A stretch of DNA of 64,000 nucleotides from Soonwooa buanensis (GCF_900167905.1 NZ_FUYZ01000002.1:62001-126000), one strand, 5' to 3'; numbered from the stretch's first letter, positions 51,046-59,916 are shown. Translations and numbers: made by a program. The notes: a model not told the origin generated them from the sequence alone.

Positions 51046-52647
51046 ATGAAAAAATACATATTATTAAGCTTGGTTGGTGCCGCATTGGTATCATGTCGTT
51101 TGGACGATAACCTAGATCCGAATAAAGTTTTAACAGACCAAGTTAAACCAAATCTTCGTTTATCAGGTGCATCTACTACAGCCTATGCAGTCCAAGCAGG
51201 CAATATGAATGCATTAGGAAATGCGTGGACTAATACCTGGTCAGGTAATTTTGCCCAATTTGGTAACCCTTTTACAACTGAATCAAATCTTGAAATTACT
51301 ACGACTTATCGTCAAGCGATTTTTATGGATATGTACAGAGCTGTAACAAGATTTCAAAGAATTATTGACTTTGGTAATGATTATGCTAATTATGTAGCAA
51401 TATCAAAGATACAGAAGGCATACTACATGCAGTATATCGTTGATTTGTATGGAAGTGTTCCATATACAGAAGCATTTCAAGAACTGGAGGTTCCAACTCC
51501 GAAATATGATTCTGATGTAAATGTTTATAAAGGTTTAGTATCCGAATTGCTTGATGCAAGAAAGTTAATCGATCAATATGGAACTAATCCTACTCAAACT
51601 GTTGAAAGTGCAGCTGATCCTATTTTTAAGGGTAATATGGCTAAATGGAAATCTTTTGCGAATACAGTTTTGTTAAAATTTGCAGTTCGTCTAGCGAATA
51701 CTAGTAATGCTGATGGTATTGCTTTGAGAAATCAAATTATCAGTGAACTAGCAGGAGCTACTTATATTACCGCTGATGTTGCAATTAACCCAGGTTATAG
51801 TAATGCTTCTCCAGATTCGCAGAATCCACTTTACTTTAATTTCGGAAAATACACTAATACAGGAGCTACAAATACAAATGGTTATTACCTAATGACTGCA
51901 TCAGATCATGCTGTGAAAGTATTGACTGGTGATGCATCTAAAATTACAAGTGGTATTTCTGATGCGAGAGTATCTTTCTTATTTACTAGTGGTAAAATGT
52001 ATAATAATACTTCTGCTGGTGGTGCTGCTGGTTATTACGGATACCCTCAAGGGATGTCTAATGATGATTATAAAGTACACATGGGGTATACTGTTAATGC
52101 ATTGAAACCTTCGTTAGCTAATTTTTCATTTTTAGCTGGTCCTTCTTTTTATTCTGCAAATGCTGCAACGGCAACTGGACAGTCGAAAGATGGTTATCTA
52201 ATGATGCTTTCTGAAAGTGAGTTTTTACAATCAGAAGCAGCGCTTAGAGGTTATAATGGATTCTCAGCAGCTCAAGCTCATTTTGAGGCTGGTGTAAATG
52301 CATCATATACATTCGATGGTAAAGCTAGTGACGGTGCTGCTTATATTACTAGTATTGCTGCAAAATCAAAAGTTGGTTGGGCTGGTAGTAATGATGATAA
52401 AATTGCTGCAATTCAGTATCAGAGATGGGTTGCTCTAATTAATTATAATGGTGCAGAGTCATACATTAATTATTTAAGAACTGGATATCCAGAAACTCCT
52501 TTGGCGACAACAACTGTTAGAACTAATAAACCATGGAGACTTTTATATCCAGCATCTGAGTATTCTAATAACAGTGCAAATGTTCCTGTTGTTAGTCAAG
52601 CTGATATTTTTGTGAAGAATAATTTCACGCCGTTTATTTACAAATAA
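51046..52647 (+). CDS. SusD/RagB-type lipoprotein (SusD-like_2)
   Basis: 533 residues. The lipoprotein signal ends at Cys17 ('GAALVSCRLDDNLDP'). The mature protein is mostly helical with TPR-like helices early on ('IQKAYYMQYIVDLYGSVPYT', 'NMAKWKSFANTVLLKFAVRL'), the usual SusD pattern, and the C-terminal 'QRWVALINYNGAESYINYLR' block. It resembles the SusD-like_2 branch often seen in Chryseobacterium. It should cap the SusC barrel on the cell surface and bind the substrate. Confidence 0.92.
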   Translation: MKKYILLSLVGAALVSCRLDDNLDPNKVLTDQVKPNLRLSGASTTAYAVQAGNMNALGNAWTNTWSGNFAQFGNPFTTESNLEITTTYRQAIFMDMYRAVTRFQRIIDFGNDYANYVAISKIQKAYYMQYIVDLYGSVPYTEAFQELEVPTPKYDSDVNVYKGLVSELLDARKLIDQYGTNPTQTVESAADPIFKGNMAKWKSFANTVLLKFAVRLANTSNADGIALRNQIISELAGATYITADVAINPGYSNASPDSQNPLYFNFGKYTNTGATNTNGYYLMTASDHAVKVLTGDASKITSGISDARVSFLFTSGKMYNNTSAGGAAGYYGYPQGMSNDDYKVHMGYTVNALKPSLANFSFLAGPSFYSANAATATGQSKDGYLMMLSESEFLQSEAALRGYNGFSAAQAHFEAGVNASYTFDGKASDGAAYITSIAAKSKVGWAGSNDDKIAAIQYQRWVALINYNGAESYINYLRTGYPETPLATTTVRTNKPWRLLYPASEYSNNSANVPVVSQADIFVKNNFTPFIYK

Positions 52648-52671
52648 TCTGATTATTACATAATAATTATC

Positions 52672-52697
52672 AAAACCGCCTTCGGGCGGTTTTTTTA
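52672..52697 (+). terminator. Intrinsic terminator of the SusC/SusD pair
   Basis: ACCGCC and GGCGGT arms around a TTCG tetraloop, extended by AAA/TTT pairs, then a T-run. Confidence 0.9.
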
Positions 52698-52703
52698 TTT
52701 TCG

Positions 52704-52711
52704 TAACTTTG
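52704..52711 (+). promoter_or_regulatory. -7 promoter box of argS (TAACTTTG)
   Basis: Exact TAnnTTTG match 18 bases before the ATG at 52730, directly after the terminator T-run. It rules against an upstream in-frame start at 52709. Confidence 0.6.
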
Positions 52712-52729
52712 CCATTATTTTTTAACATA

Positions 52730-54493
52730 ATGAATATTAAAGATAGCATTCAGCAGAAGGTTTCAGATATTATTAATAACCTTTACCAGATTCAGGATTT
52801 GAAGTTGGAAGTTCAACAGAACAAAACAGATTTCGATGGTGATTTTACCGTTGTTGTTTTCCCATTGGTTAAACTTCTTAAGAAAAGTCCGGATGTCATT
52901 GGTATGGAATTGGGTAGCGAGCTTACCAACGAAGTTGAATATATAGAAAGCTTTATCACGGTTAAAGGTTTTCTTAATTTAAAAATTAACAATTCGCTGT
53001 TTCTTGATAATTTCGAAAGTACTTACCAAGATTTTGGGAAGGTAGATTCTAAAAATCAAACTGTAATGGTGGAATATTCTTCTCCAAATACCAACAAACC
53101 TTTGCATCTTGGACATATCAGAAATAATCTTTTAGGTTTTTCTGTGGCGCAGATTCTAGAAGCTGATGGCTATGATGTAATCAAAACTCAAATTATTAAC
53201 GACAGAGGAGTACATATTTGTAAATCTATGTGGGCTTGGGAGCAATTCGGAAATGGTGTGACACCAGAATCAGAAAATCTGAAAGGTGACAAGTTAGTAG
53301 GTAATTTCTATGTAGAATTTGATAAAAATTATAAGTCAGAAATTGCTACTTTGGTCTCAGATGGCATGGATGAAGAAACTGCTAAAAAGCAAGCACCGTC
53401 TATGTTGGCTGTTCAAAAAATGCTTTTAGATTGGGAAAACGGAAATCCAGATGTGAGAATGCTTTGGGGAATAATGAACTCTTGGGTTTATTCTGGATTT
53501 AATCAAACTTACCAAAGATTGGGTGTTGAATTTGACCAAGTTCAGTACGAAAGTAACACTTACATTTTAGGAAAAGATATTATTCAGGAAGGTCTTAAAA
53601 AGGGTGTTTTATTCCAAAAAGAAGACGGTTCTGTTTGGGCAGATTTAACGGACGAAGGTTTGGATCAAAAGTTACTTCTTCGTTCTGACGGAACTTCAGT
53701 TTATATGACGCAAGATTTAGGAACTGCGGTTGAGCGTTTCAAAGATAATGATATTCAGAAATTAATATATACTGTTGGTAACGAGCAAGATTATCATTTC
53801 CAAGTTTTATTTTTAATTCTTAAAAAATTGGGATACGAGTGGGCTGATCAACTTTATCATTTGTCTTACGGTATGGTTGAACTTCCGAATGGTAAAATGA
53901 AATCTCGCGAAGGGACGGTTGTGGACGCTGATGATTTGATGCAAGAGATGTATCAAACGGCAAAAGATAAATCTCAGGAACTAGGAAAATTAGAACATTT
54001 AACTGAGGAAGAAAAGGAAATTTCTTACGAAAAGGTTGGGATTGGAGCGCTTAAGTATTTTATGCTTAAGGTTGATCCAAAGAAAAAAATGTTGTTTAAT
54101 CCAGAGGAAAGTATCGATTTTAATGGTAATACAGGACCGTTTATCCAATATACTTATGCCCGAATTCAATCGTTGTTAAATAAGGCGAATTTCGCTGAAT
54201 CTGCTATTACAAAAGATTATGCGATTAATGATAGTGAGAAAGAGTTGGTGATGACTTTGTCAAATTTCAAAGAAGTAATTGCGCGAGCAGCCGAACAACT
54301 AAGTCCAGCATTGGTGGCGAATTATGTTTACGAATTGGTGAAAGTTTATAATTCGTTCTATCAAAACAATCCAATTTTGAATCAAGAGGATCAAAATACA
54401 ATTCAATTTAGATTACAGGTTTCCAATTTAACAGCTAAAACTATCAAGAAGGCTTTGGCTTTAATGGGAATTGGTGTTGTTAATAGAATGTAA
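52730..54493 (+). CDS. argS: Arginyl-tRNA synthetase
   Basis: 587 residues, class I. HIGH motif in 'NTNKPLHLGHIRNNLLGF' (about 118-135); the KMSKS equivalent is 'GKMKSREGTVVDADDL' near 392. The N-terminal Add1 domain (about 1-100) and C-terminal DALR anticodon-binding domain (about 465-587, 'FIQYTYARIQSLLNKA') are present. It charges tRNA-Arg. A probable terminator follows at 54515. Confidence 0.97.
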   Translation: MNIKDSIQQKVSDIINNLYQIQDLKLEVQQNKTDFDGDFTVVVFPLVKLLKKSPDVIGMELGSELTNEVEYIESFITVKGFLNLKINNSLFLDNFESTYQDFGKVDSKNQTVMVEYSSPNTNKPLHLGHIRNNLLGFSVAQILEADGYDVIKTQIINDRGVHICKSMWAWEQFGNGVTPESENLKGDKLVGNFYVEFDKNYKSEIATLVSDGMDEETAKKQAPSMLAVQKMLLDWENGNPDVRMLWGIMNSWVYSGFNQTYQRLGVEFDQVQYESNTYILGKDIIQEGLKKGVLFQKEDGSVWADLTDEGLDQKLLLRSDGTSVYMTQDLGTAVERFKDNDIQKLIYTVGNEQDYHFQVLFLILKKLGYEWADQLYHLSYGMVELPNGKMKSREGTVVDADDLMQEMYQTAKDKSQELGKLEHLTEEEKEISYEKVGIGALKYFMLKVDPKKKMLFNPEESIDFNGNTGPFIQYTYARIQSLLNKANFAESAITKDYAINDSEKELVMTLSNFKEVIARAAEQLSPALVANYVYELVKVYNSFYQNNPILNQEDQNTIQFRLQVSNLTAKTIKKALALMGIGVVNRM

Positions 54494-54514
54494 TTTTAAC
54501 AAAATAACTTTATG

Positions 54515-54547
54515 AAAGAGCTTTCAAATTTGATGGCTCTTTTTTTA
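54515..54547 (+). terminator. Intrinsic terminator of argS
   Basis: AAAGAGC (54515-54521) and GCTCTTT (54536-54542) arms enclosing a loop with its own TCAAATTTGA palindrome, then a T-run. Confidence 0.75.
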
Positions 54548-54556
54548 CGAATAAAA

Positions 54557-54586
54557 AAAACGGATTTCAGTTAAGAAATCCGTTTT
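54557..54586. terminator. Second hairpin after argS, better oriented for the minus strand
   Basis: AAAACGGATTTC (54557-54568) and GAAATCCGTTTT (54575-54586) arms with a 6-base loop. The long A-run on its left gives a U-run on the minus strand, where no gene is seen. Confidence 0.65.
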
Positions 54587-54763
54587 ACTGATTTTCTAAT
54601 AGTTTAAAATTTCAGTTTAGTTTCGTCCGTTTTGTAATTTCAAATTTCTTAAAAATAAATAGGTTATGTTATATTTTGTAATCGACACTGTATTTACATT
54701 TGTAGATTTTTTGTCTACAAAATATATACGATACTTTATAATGTATTATTAATCAATTATTTA
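54587..54763. other. Intergenic upstream region of the TPR-HTH gene with inverted repeat
   Basis: No gene seen. TTTGTAGA (54699-54706) and TCTACAAA (54714-54721) form an 8-base inverted repeat with a 7-base T-rich spacer, centred about 54 bases upstream of the -7 box at 54764. It could be an operator or a weak hairpin. The rest is AT-rich. Confidence 0.45.
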
Positions 54764-54771
54764 TATTTTTG
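54764..54771 (+). promoter_or_regulatory. -7 promoter box of the TPR-HTH gene (TATTTTTG)
   Basis: TAnnTTTG match 152 bases upstream of the ATG at 54924, implying a leader of roughly 145 bases with no clear structure. Confidence 0.45.
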
Positions 54772-54923
54772 CAGGAGTTGTACGAAATTAACACTCAATT
54801 ATGAATTTCGATTTTTTGTTTTTTGTTAAATTTTGTAATATTTAATTCATTGATTATAAGATGCTTTAAGGTTTTTTTATTTAAAAAAAGGTGTTTTATT
54901 CAATATAAAGAAGATAAGTTATA

Positions 54924-56714
54924 ATGCTGAGATTGATATTTTCTAGGTTTTTGCTGTTAATGTTTTTAATTCCAATTTGTTATTTTGGACAAAGTGATTT
55001 GGATAAAAGTCAACAAACTGTATATGCGTATCTTTATGCAAAGGAGAACGAAAAGGCTAGAAGTCTTCTCGAAAAAGATTTTCTTCCTAGCCAAGATCTG
55101 CGTCGCAAAATAATTGGGCTTGTCTATTTGTCCGATTATTTTTCGGTGACTAAAGATGAGCAAGCGCAGGTTAATTCTTTAAAAAAAGCAAAAGATCTAC
55201 TTGACGAGGCTAATGATAATCTGTCTAATGCTTATGTTGATTATGGATATGCGAGATATTATTTAAAACTTAATAAAAAAGATCAATTTGTAAAGGCTAT
55301 TAATAGTAGTATTTCGGTTTTTGAAAAGGCAGATCGAGAGAATTTTATTTTAACCCAACTGTATTTTCTTAAATTTTCATATCAAGTCAAAAATGCAGCT
55401 GATGTCCAAGAGTATAAGGATTCGGCTTTCAAGGCTCTGGATTATGCTAAGAAATCTAAGAATAATTTGTTGTTAAATTTTACTTTTAATAATGTTGGTT
55501 TTTATTACAAAAATCTAAGTACGGCAACACGCGAAAAGAAATACTTGGATTCTGCGGATGTTAATTATCGTCGAGCTTTCGATGTTATTTCTAAAATCGA
55601 ACCTAAAGTCGCACAAAAGCGTTCTCTCATTGCTTATTACATCAATTATGGAAGTTTAGTTCCGTTCATTCGTACAAGCAATGCGAGTAAGGAAAGTTTG
55701 GATTTAGCTTTCAAAGCTTTAGATTTAACAAGTAACGATGCTAATTACGGAGATCTTACCTCACTTATTTATAATAATATTGGATACAATTATGAGAATG
55801 AAGGTAATGTTAGTTTAGCAGAGAATTACTATCAAAAAGCCTACGATCTTGGTCGAGCAAATACAGAGATTATGTTAAGCTCAAAAATCTCTACAATCGA
55901 CAATTTGTCTCGTGTTTATTCTAATTCTGGTCGTTTTGAAAAGGCCTTGGCCATCGAGCGTGAAGCTAAAGATATGATTCGTCAAGAAAGTAAAGAGCGC
56001 TTTGATAATAATACAAAGTCTTTGGAAATTTTTTATGACACAGAGAAAAAGAATGAACAAATCCATCAGCTAGAACAGATTAACAAAGGTCGAACTCGTC
56101 AATTATGGATGTTGTTGGCGATTGTTATTATTGCAGTTGCTGGATTTATCGTGCTTTTCAATAATCACCGATACAAACAAAAACTCATTAAACAACGTGC
56201 AGATCTATTAGAGTCAGAAAAAATTGAAACCGAGTTAAAACTCCAGCTAGAATCTGAGGAGAAAGCAAGATTGGAAGCTGAGCAAAGACTTTTGGAAATA
56301 GAACAGGAGCGTCTGCATAAACAGGCCTTGGCAAAATCGATCCAATTGGATCAGAAAAACTCTATTATTAATGAATTAACAGAAAAGATTAAAACCGATG
56401 CAGATGCTGATTTAGATAAGCTTCTTCGCGAAGACAAACTTGTAGATCGAGATTTGACGCGTGTCAAAGATATGCACGAGGAAGTACATCCACAGCTTTT
56501 CAAAAAGTTGAATGAAGCTTCCAAAGGAAAGCTAACGACACAAGATTTAAAATATGCATCCTATATTTATTTGAATATGGATAATCAACAGATTGCAAAT
56601 CTTCTAAAGGTTGAGGTTAAAACTGTTAGAATGACGAAATATAGATTGAAAATAAAACTTGGTCTTGATAAAGAAATGGATTTACAAAGTTTTATTCAGA
56701 ATTTGGTTTTATAA
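54924..56714 (+). CDS. Membrane-tethered TPR protein with C-terminal HTH
   Basis: 596 residues. A signal peptide (about 1-22, ending 'IPICYFGQ') is followed by a helical TPR region (about 25-375; clear units 'LIYNNIGYNYENEGNVSLAE' and 'NLSRVYSNSGRFEKALAIER'), a membrane segment at about 394-413 ('MLLAIVIIAVAGFIVLF'), a charged coiled coil (about 425-490) and a LuxR-like HTH (about 536-580: 'LTTQDLKYASYIYLNMDNQQ', 'IANLLKVEVKTVRMTKYRLK'). The layout puts the TPR part outside and the DNA-binding part inside the cell, as in a one-protein signal transducer. The ligand and target genes are unknown. A second protein of the same layout is at 59917. Confidence 0.88.
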   Translation: MLRLIFSRFLLLMFLIPICYFGQSDLDKSQQTVYAYLYAKENEKARSLLEKDFLPSQDLRRKIIGLVYLSDYFSVTKDEQAQVNSLKKAKDLLDEANDNLSNAYVDYGYARYYLKLNKKDQFVKAINSSISVFEKADRENFILTQLYFLKFSYQVKNAADVQEYKDSAFKALDYAKKSKNNLLLNFTFNNVGFYYKNLSTATREKKYLDSADVNYRRAFDVISKIEPKVAQKRSLIAYYINYGSLVPFIRTSNASKESLDLAFKALDLTSNDANYGDLTSLIYNNIGYNYENEGNVSLAENYYQKAYDLGRANTEIMLSSKISTIDNLSRVYSNSGRFEKALAIEREAKDMIRQESKERFDNNTKSLEIFYDTEKKNEQIHQLEQINKGRTRQLWMLLAIVIIAVAGFIVLFNNHRYKQKLIKQRADLLESEKIETELKLQLESEEKARLEAEQRLLEIEQERLHKQALAKSIQLDQKNSIINELTEKIKTDADADLDKLLREDKLVDRDLTRVKDMHEEVHPQLFKKLNEASKGKLTTQDLKYASYIYLNMDNQQIANLLKVEVKTVRMTKYRLKIKLGLDKEMDLQSFIQNLVL

Positions 56715-56720
56715 GAAAAT

Positions 56721-56752
56721 AAAAAAACGCAACTTAATAAGTTGCGTTTTTT
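56721..56752. terminator. Terminator between convergent TPR-HTH and hypothetical genes
   Basis: AAAACGCAACTT and AAGTTGCGTTTT arms with a 3-4-base loop, A-run before and T-run after; serves both genes. Confidence 0.85.
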
Positions 56753-56768
56753 ATTAATTAAATTATTT

Positions 56769-57470
56769 TTATTCCTCAGCGTTTTCGTCATCACTCCCAA
56801 AATAGAAATCAGTTAAGTTAGTAACTATTTCTTCATAGATATTTCCACTGTTGTAATATATTTTCCCTTTTTCTTTTAATTGGTACAAGCTAACTTGACG
56901 GTCAATACTTTCTTCTTTAGTCGCGTTGCTATAGGTGTTTTTAAGCGAAATTAAAAGTTGTTTAAGTTCGTCCGCTTTCAGTGTTTTAGGATTTTTATTT
57001 TTGTAGACAGATAGGATGTCGTCAGAAGCTTCGTTCGGCATTTTGAAAGTGACACGATAAGAAATTTCTGCTATTTTTTCGCCTTTTACATATTCGTTAT
57101 CTACCAACTTTGCACTGCTTATTTTATAAGTAGCTTCATTGAAGTTTTTAATCATTGCAGCGAAATAGTCTTCTGCCTCTTTTTTGTTGGCTTTTGCAGC
57201 AGCAGGAGAAAAGATGCTTAAAAAGTTGTCAGACATATTGGCGATCATTTCCGAATTTCCTTCAGTAAAATCAATTGCGTACATATCTTTTCCTTCAACG
57301 GTTGGTCGCATGTAATCGTTAAGTGCTTTCAGCGCGTTTTCGTTTTTATTAACAAAAGCTTTGAAATAAAGGTCGAAAGCATCAGATGGCTTTTTAACTT
57401 CAGTCTGTGCCGAAAAGATTTGAATGGTTAAAACACAGAATAGTGTCCAGATAAGTTTGATTTTTGTCAT
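56769..57470 (-). CDS. Secreted protein, function unknown
   Basis: 233 residues. A signal peptide ends near 'IQIFSAQ' (residue 21). The mature part is helical then beta-rich and acidic: 'PSDAFDLYFKAFVNKNENAL', 'ISYRVTFKMPNEASDDILSV', 'LYQLKEKGKIYYNSGNIYEE', ending in the acidic 'GSDDENAEE'. The order (helix, then curved strands) is reminiscent of NTF2-like or DUF4878-type secreted proteins, but I cannot assign a family. A -7 box lies at 57495. Confidence 0.75.
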   Translation of the reverse strand: MTKIKLIWTLFCVLTIQIFSAQTEVKKPSDAFDLYFKAFVNKNENALKALNDYMRPTVEGKDMYAIDFTEGNSEMIANMSDNFLSIFSPAAAKANKKEAEDYFAAMIKNFNEATYKISSAKLVDNEYVKGEKIAEISYRVTFKMPNEASDDILSVYKNKNPKTLKADELKQLLISLKNTYSNATKEESIDRQVSLYQLKEKGKIYYNSGNIYEEIVTNLTDFYFGSDDENAEE

Positions 57471-57737
57471 TTAATTATTTTTAGCATGTTTCGCCAAAAA
57501 TAAAGTCTTTGTTATTTGAATGCAATTATTTTATTGAAAATTTTAGTTAAATTTTCTTATTCTGTCGTCCTTGGCGCTGTTTTTATTAAATTAATAATCA
57601 CAGCTTTAAGTTTTTATTTATTGTTGAATAATTTTCGGAGTTTGTCAGAATAAATCTTGCCACCATTTGGAAGACTAAGCTTAAGTATTACAAGGTGAAA
57701 TTTAAATTTAGAATAAATTATTTTGAAATAAAGCATA
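57471..57737. other. Intergenic stretch between the secreted protein and tRNA-Gln
   Basis: AT-rich, holding the -7 box of the secreted protein at 57495. A 63-codon minus-strand frame (57614-57805) runs into the tRNA gene and is not believed to be a gene. Nothing else seen. Confidence 0.4.
57495..57502 (-). promoter_or_regulatory. -7 promoter box of the secreted protein gene (TATTTTTG)
   Basis: Minus-strand TAnnTTTG match 24 bases upstream of the ATG at 57470. Confidence 0.45.
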
Positions 57738-57770
57738 AAAAAATAGCTTGCTAAATTTAGCAAGCTATTT
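57738..57770 (-). terminator. Terminator of tRNA-Gln
   Basis: AAATAGCTTGCTAA (57741-57754) and TTAGCAAGCTATTT (57757-57770) form a perfect 14-base hairpin followed on the minus strand by a U-run; it begins 9 bases after the tRNA. Confidence 0.85.
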
Positions 57771-57779
57771 GGATAATCG

Positions 57780-57850
57780 TAGACCCACAGGGATTCGAAC
57801 CCCAACAGACGGTACCAAAAACCGGAGTGCTACCGTTACACCATGGGTCT
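57780..57850 (-). tRNA. tRNA-Gln (anticodon TTG)
   Basis: On the minus strand a cloverleaf starts AGACCCA and ends TGGGTCT plus an A discriminator, a perfect 7-base acceptor stem. The D arm is GTGT/GCAC with AACGGTA in its loop. The anticodon loop reads TTTTGGT, giving anticodon TTG (glutamine); the outermost pair of the anticodon stem is a C-T mismatch. The T arm has the TTCGAAT loop. CCA is not encoded. A -7 box lies 17 bases upstream and a strong hairpin downstream. Confidence 0.93.
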
Positions 57851-57866
57851 GTCGTTTATTGTGATG

Positions 57867-57874
57867 CAAATGTA
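57867..57874 (-). promoter_or_regulatory. -7 promoter box of tRNA-Gln (TACATTTG)
   Basis: Minus-strand TAnnTTTG match ending 16 bases before the first tRNA base. Confidence 0.5.
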
Positions 57875-57951
57875 GGCCTTTTTTTCTAACTTCCAAAATA
57901 TTTCGCAAAAAATTTCATAATTTTATACAAAATAATTTCATAAAAAAATCA

Positions 57952-58986
57952 ATGTTAATCGACTGTTCTGATATTCAGCTAGATATAATGAAACCTAAAA
58001 ATGACTTCGAAACAAAAGTTTTTGAATTTTTTCAAGAATGCCTTTCCGATAAGCTTACAACAAGCATAAAAAGTTCTGGTTCGACAGGAATTCCAAAGCT
58101 TTTTGATGTCGAAAAAAGCAGAATGTTTGCTTCGGCAAAGATGACTTGCGATTTTTTAGGTTTAAAAAAAGGAAATTCTGCTGCGTTGTGTCTTCCGATA
58201 GAATATATTTCTGGCAAAATGATGGTGATTCGCGCTATCGAACGTCAACTTATTCTTAATGTCTTAGAACCTAAGTCGGATGCGCTTGCTAATTTAGAGA
58301 CAGAAGTCGATTTTTGTGCAATGACGCCTTTGCAAGTGGAGCATTCACTAGATAAGTTACATTTAATTAAAAAACTGATTATTGGCGGAGCAGCTGTTTC
58401 GGAAAGTTTAAAAAAGAAAATTTATGACAGTTTAAAAACTTCAAATCAAGAGATTTTTGAGACTTACGGCATGTCCGAAACCTTGTCTCATATCGCATTA
58501 CGAAAGATTTATCCAATTACGGAAGATTATTTTACTTGTTTTGAAGGTGTTAATATTAGCATTAGTCCGAGCGGATGTCTTATTATAAATGCACCAAGTA
58601 TTAGTCCGGATCTTATTGTAACCAACGATTTGGTCGAGATAATTGGGGAAAATCAATTCCGATTCTTAGGACGAATTGATAATGTGATTAATTCTGGTGG
58701 TGCCAAAATTTTTCCTGAAGAAGTTGAAGCTTTAATAAAGAAAGAAACACCTTATGAAGTTGTTGTTACTGCGATTCTTGATGACGTTTTGGGAGAAAAA
58801 ATGATCGCTGTTGTTGAGGCTCCGCCGAGTGAAGATTTAAAACTAAAGATTTTAAATATAAATTACCGTCGTAAGCTTGATCGTCCAAAAGATGTTATCT
58901 TTATTGAAAATATCCCGAGAACTCCAAACGGAAAAGTGAACCGAATAGATTTGAAAGCGATAATTAATAGATACAAAGATGAATGA
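57952..58986 (+). CDS. menE: o-Succinylbenzoate-CoA ligase-like AMP-forming enzyme
   Basis: 344 residues, short for an adenylate-forming enzyme but usual for MenE in Bacteroidetes. The P-loop is 'SIKSSGSTGIPKLFDVE' (about 37-53); 'IFETYGMSETLSHIAL' is the A5 motif; 'FLGRIDNVINSGGAKIFPEE' holds the A7/A8 hinge with Asp; the catalytic Lys is in 'RTPNGKVNRIDL'. MenE activates o-succinylbenzoate in menaquinone synthesis, the quinone used by flavobacteria and by the NDH-2 in this window. The other men genes are not here, so the exact substrate is inferred. The last 8 bases overlap arfB. Confidence 0.85.
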   Translation: MLIDCSDIQLDIMKPKNDFETKVFEFFQECLSDKLTTSIKSSGSTGIPKLFDVEKSRMFASAKMTCDFLGLKKGNSAALCLPIEYISGKMMVIRAIERQLILNVLEPKSDALANLETEVDFCAMTPLQVEHSLDKLHLIKKLIIGGAAVSESLKKKIYDSLKTSNQEIFETYGMSETLSHIALRKIYPITEDYFTCFEGVNISISPSGCLIINAPSISPDLIVTNDLVEIIGENQFRFLGRIDNVINSGGAKIFPEEVEALIKKETPYEVVVTAILDDVLGEKMIAVVEAPPSEDLKLKILNINYRRKLDRPKDVIFIENIPRTPNGKVNRIDLKAIINRYKDE

Positions 58987-59371
58987 TTTTTCTAAGGAAC
59001 TTAGTTTTAAAACATCAAGAAGTGGTGGTGCTGGCGGTCAAAATGTAAATAAAGTTGAGACGGCGGTTACTGCGATGTGGAAAGTTTCGGAAACTAAATT
59101 TTTTTCTGATGAGCAAATTGAGTTGATTTTGGAAAAATTAAAAAATCGTATTAACAACGACGGAGTTTTGCAATTGACGTCTACCGAAGCAAGAACGCAA
59201 CTTGAAAATAAAGCGATTGCTATCGAAAGAATTCTTAATATCGTTAATGCTTCTGTTGTTGTTCATAAACCCAGAAAACAGACAAAACCACGTAAAAGTC
59301 AGATTGAAAAACGATTGACAGCGAAGAAAATTTTGTCAGAGAAAAAAGATAATCGGAGATTTCGTTACTAA
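58979..59371 (+). CDS. arfB: Ribosome-rescue peptidyl-tRNA hydrolase ArfB
   Basis: 130 residues. The GGQ motif is in 'SRSGGAGGQNVNKVETAV' (about 13-30). The C-terminal tail is long and basic ('HKPRKQTKPRKSQIEKRL', 'KKILSEKKDNRRFRY'), the part that enters the empty mRNA channel. It hydrolyses peptidyl-tRNA on ribosomes stalled without a stop codon. It has no codon-recognition domain, which separates it from release factors. Its start overlaps menE. Confidence 0.93.
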   Translation: MNDFSKELSFKTSRSGGAGGQNVNKVETAVTAMWKVSETKFFSDEQIELILEKLKNRINNDGVLQLTSTEARTQLENKAIAIERILNIVNASVVVHKPRKQTKPRKSQIEKRLTAKKILSEKKDNRRFRY

Positions 59372-59433
59372 AGATTAAAAATAGTTTTGGGATAACTAAA
59401 AAAGGCGTACTTTTACCCTCCGATTTTTGAAAA

Positions 59434-59913
59434 ATGGAAAAAGAAATCAAAATCAGTTTTCACGTGATTCCTTCATATAAGGATCTTGATGAAACTGAAA
59501 AGAAACTTTTTGACGCTGCAAAAGCAGTTCGAGAAAATGCCTATGCAAATTATTCTAACTTCTTGGTAGGTTGCGCACTTTTGCTTGATAATGGTGAGAT
59601 TGTTACAGGAAGTAATCAAGAAAATGCAGCCTATCCTTCTGGTCTATGTGCTGAAAGAACAACCATCTACTGGACTTCTGCGAATTTTCCTAAAGCACAA
59701 ATTACTAAAATGTTTGTGATTGGTGCACCTCGTAATATGCTTAGTTCTCAGCCAATTCCGCCTTGTGGCGCGTGTCGCCAAAGTATTTTGGAGTATGAGG
59801 CTAAACAAGATCAACCTATCGAAATCTATTTTGCTTCCTTAGAAGGTGAAATTTTTAAAACAAAATCAGTTCGAGATTTATTACCTTTCTCGTTTGATTC
59901 TAGTTTTTTATAG
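59434..59913 (+). CDS. cdd: Cytidine deaminase
   Basis: 159 residues. The zinc and catalytic site is complete: Cys-Ala-Glu in 'YPSGLCAERTTIYW' and the Cys pair in 'IPPCGACRQSILEYE'. 'NYSNFLVGCALLLDNGEI' and 'GSNQENAAYPSG' are typical of the tetrameric enzyme. It deaminates cytidine and deoxycytidine to the uridine forms in nucleoside salvage. It is 62 bases after arfB. The regulator gene on the other strand converges to within 3 bases. Confidence 0.94.
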   Translation: MEKEIKISFHVIPSYKDLDETEKKLFDAAKAVRENAYANYSNFLVGCALLLDNGEIVTGSNQENAAYPSGLCAERTTIYWTSANFPKAQITKMFVIGAPRNMLSSQPIPPCGACRQSILEYEAKQDQPIEIYFASLEGEIFKTKSVRDLLPFSFDSSFL

Positions 59914-59916
59914 GCT

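Noticed and set aside
57614-57805. 63-codon minus-strand frame ending before the secreted-protein gene
   Set aside because: It starts inside tRNA-Gln and crosses the tRNA terminator.
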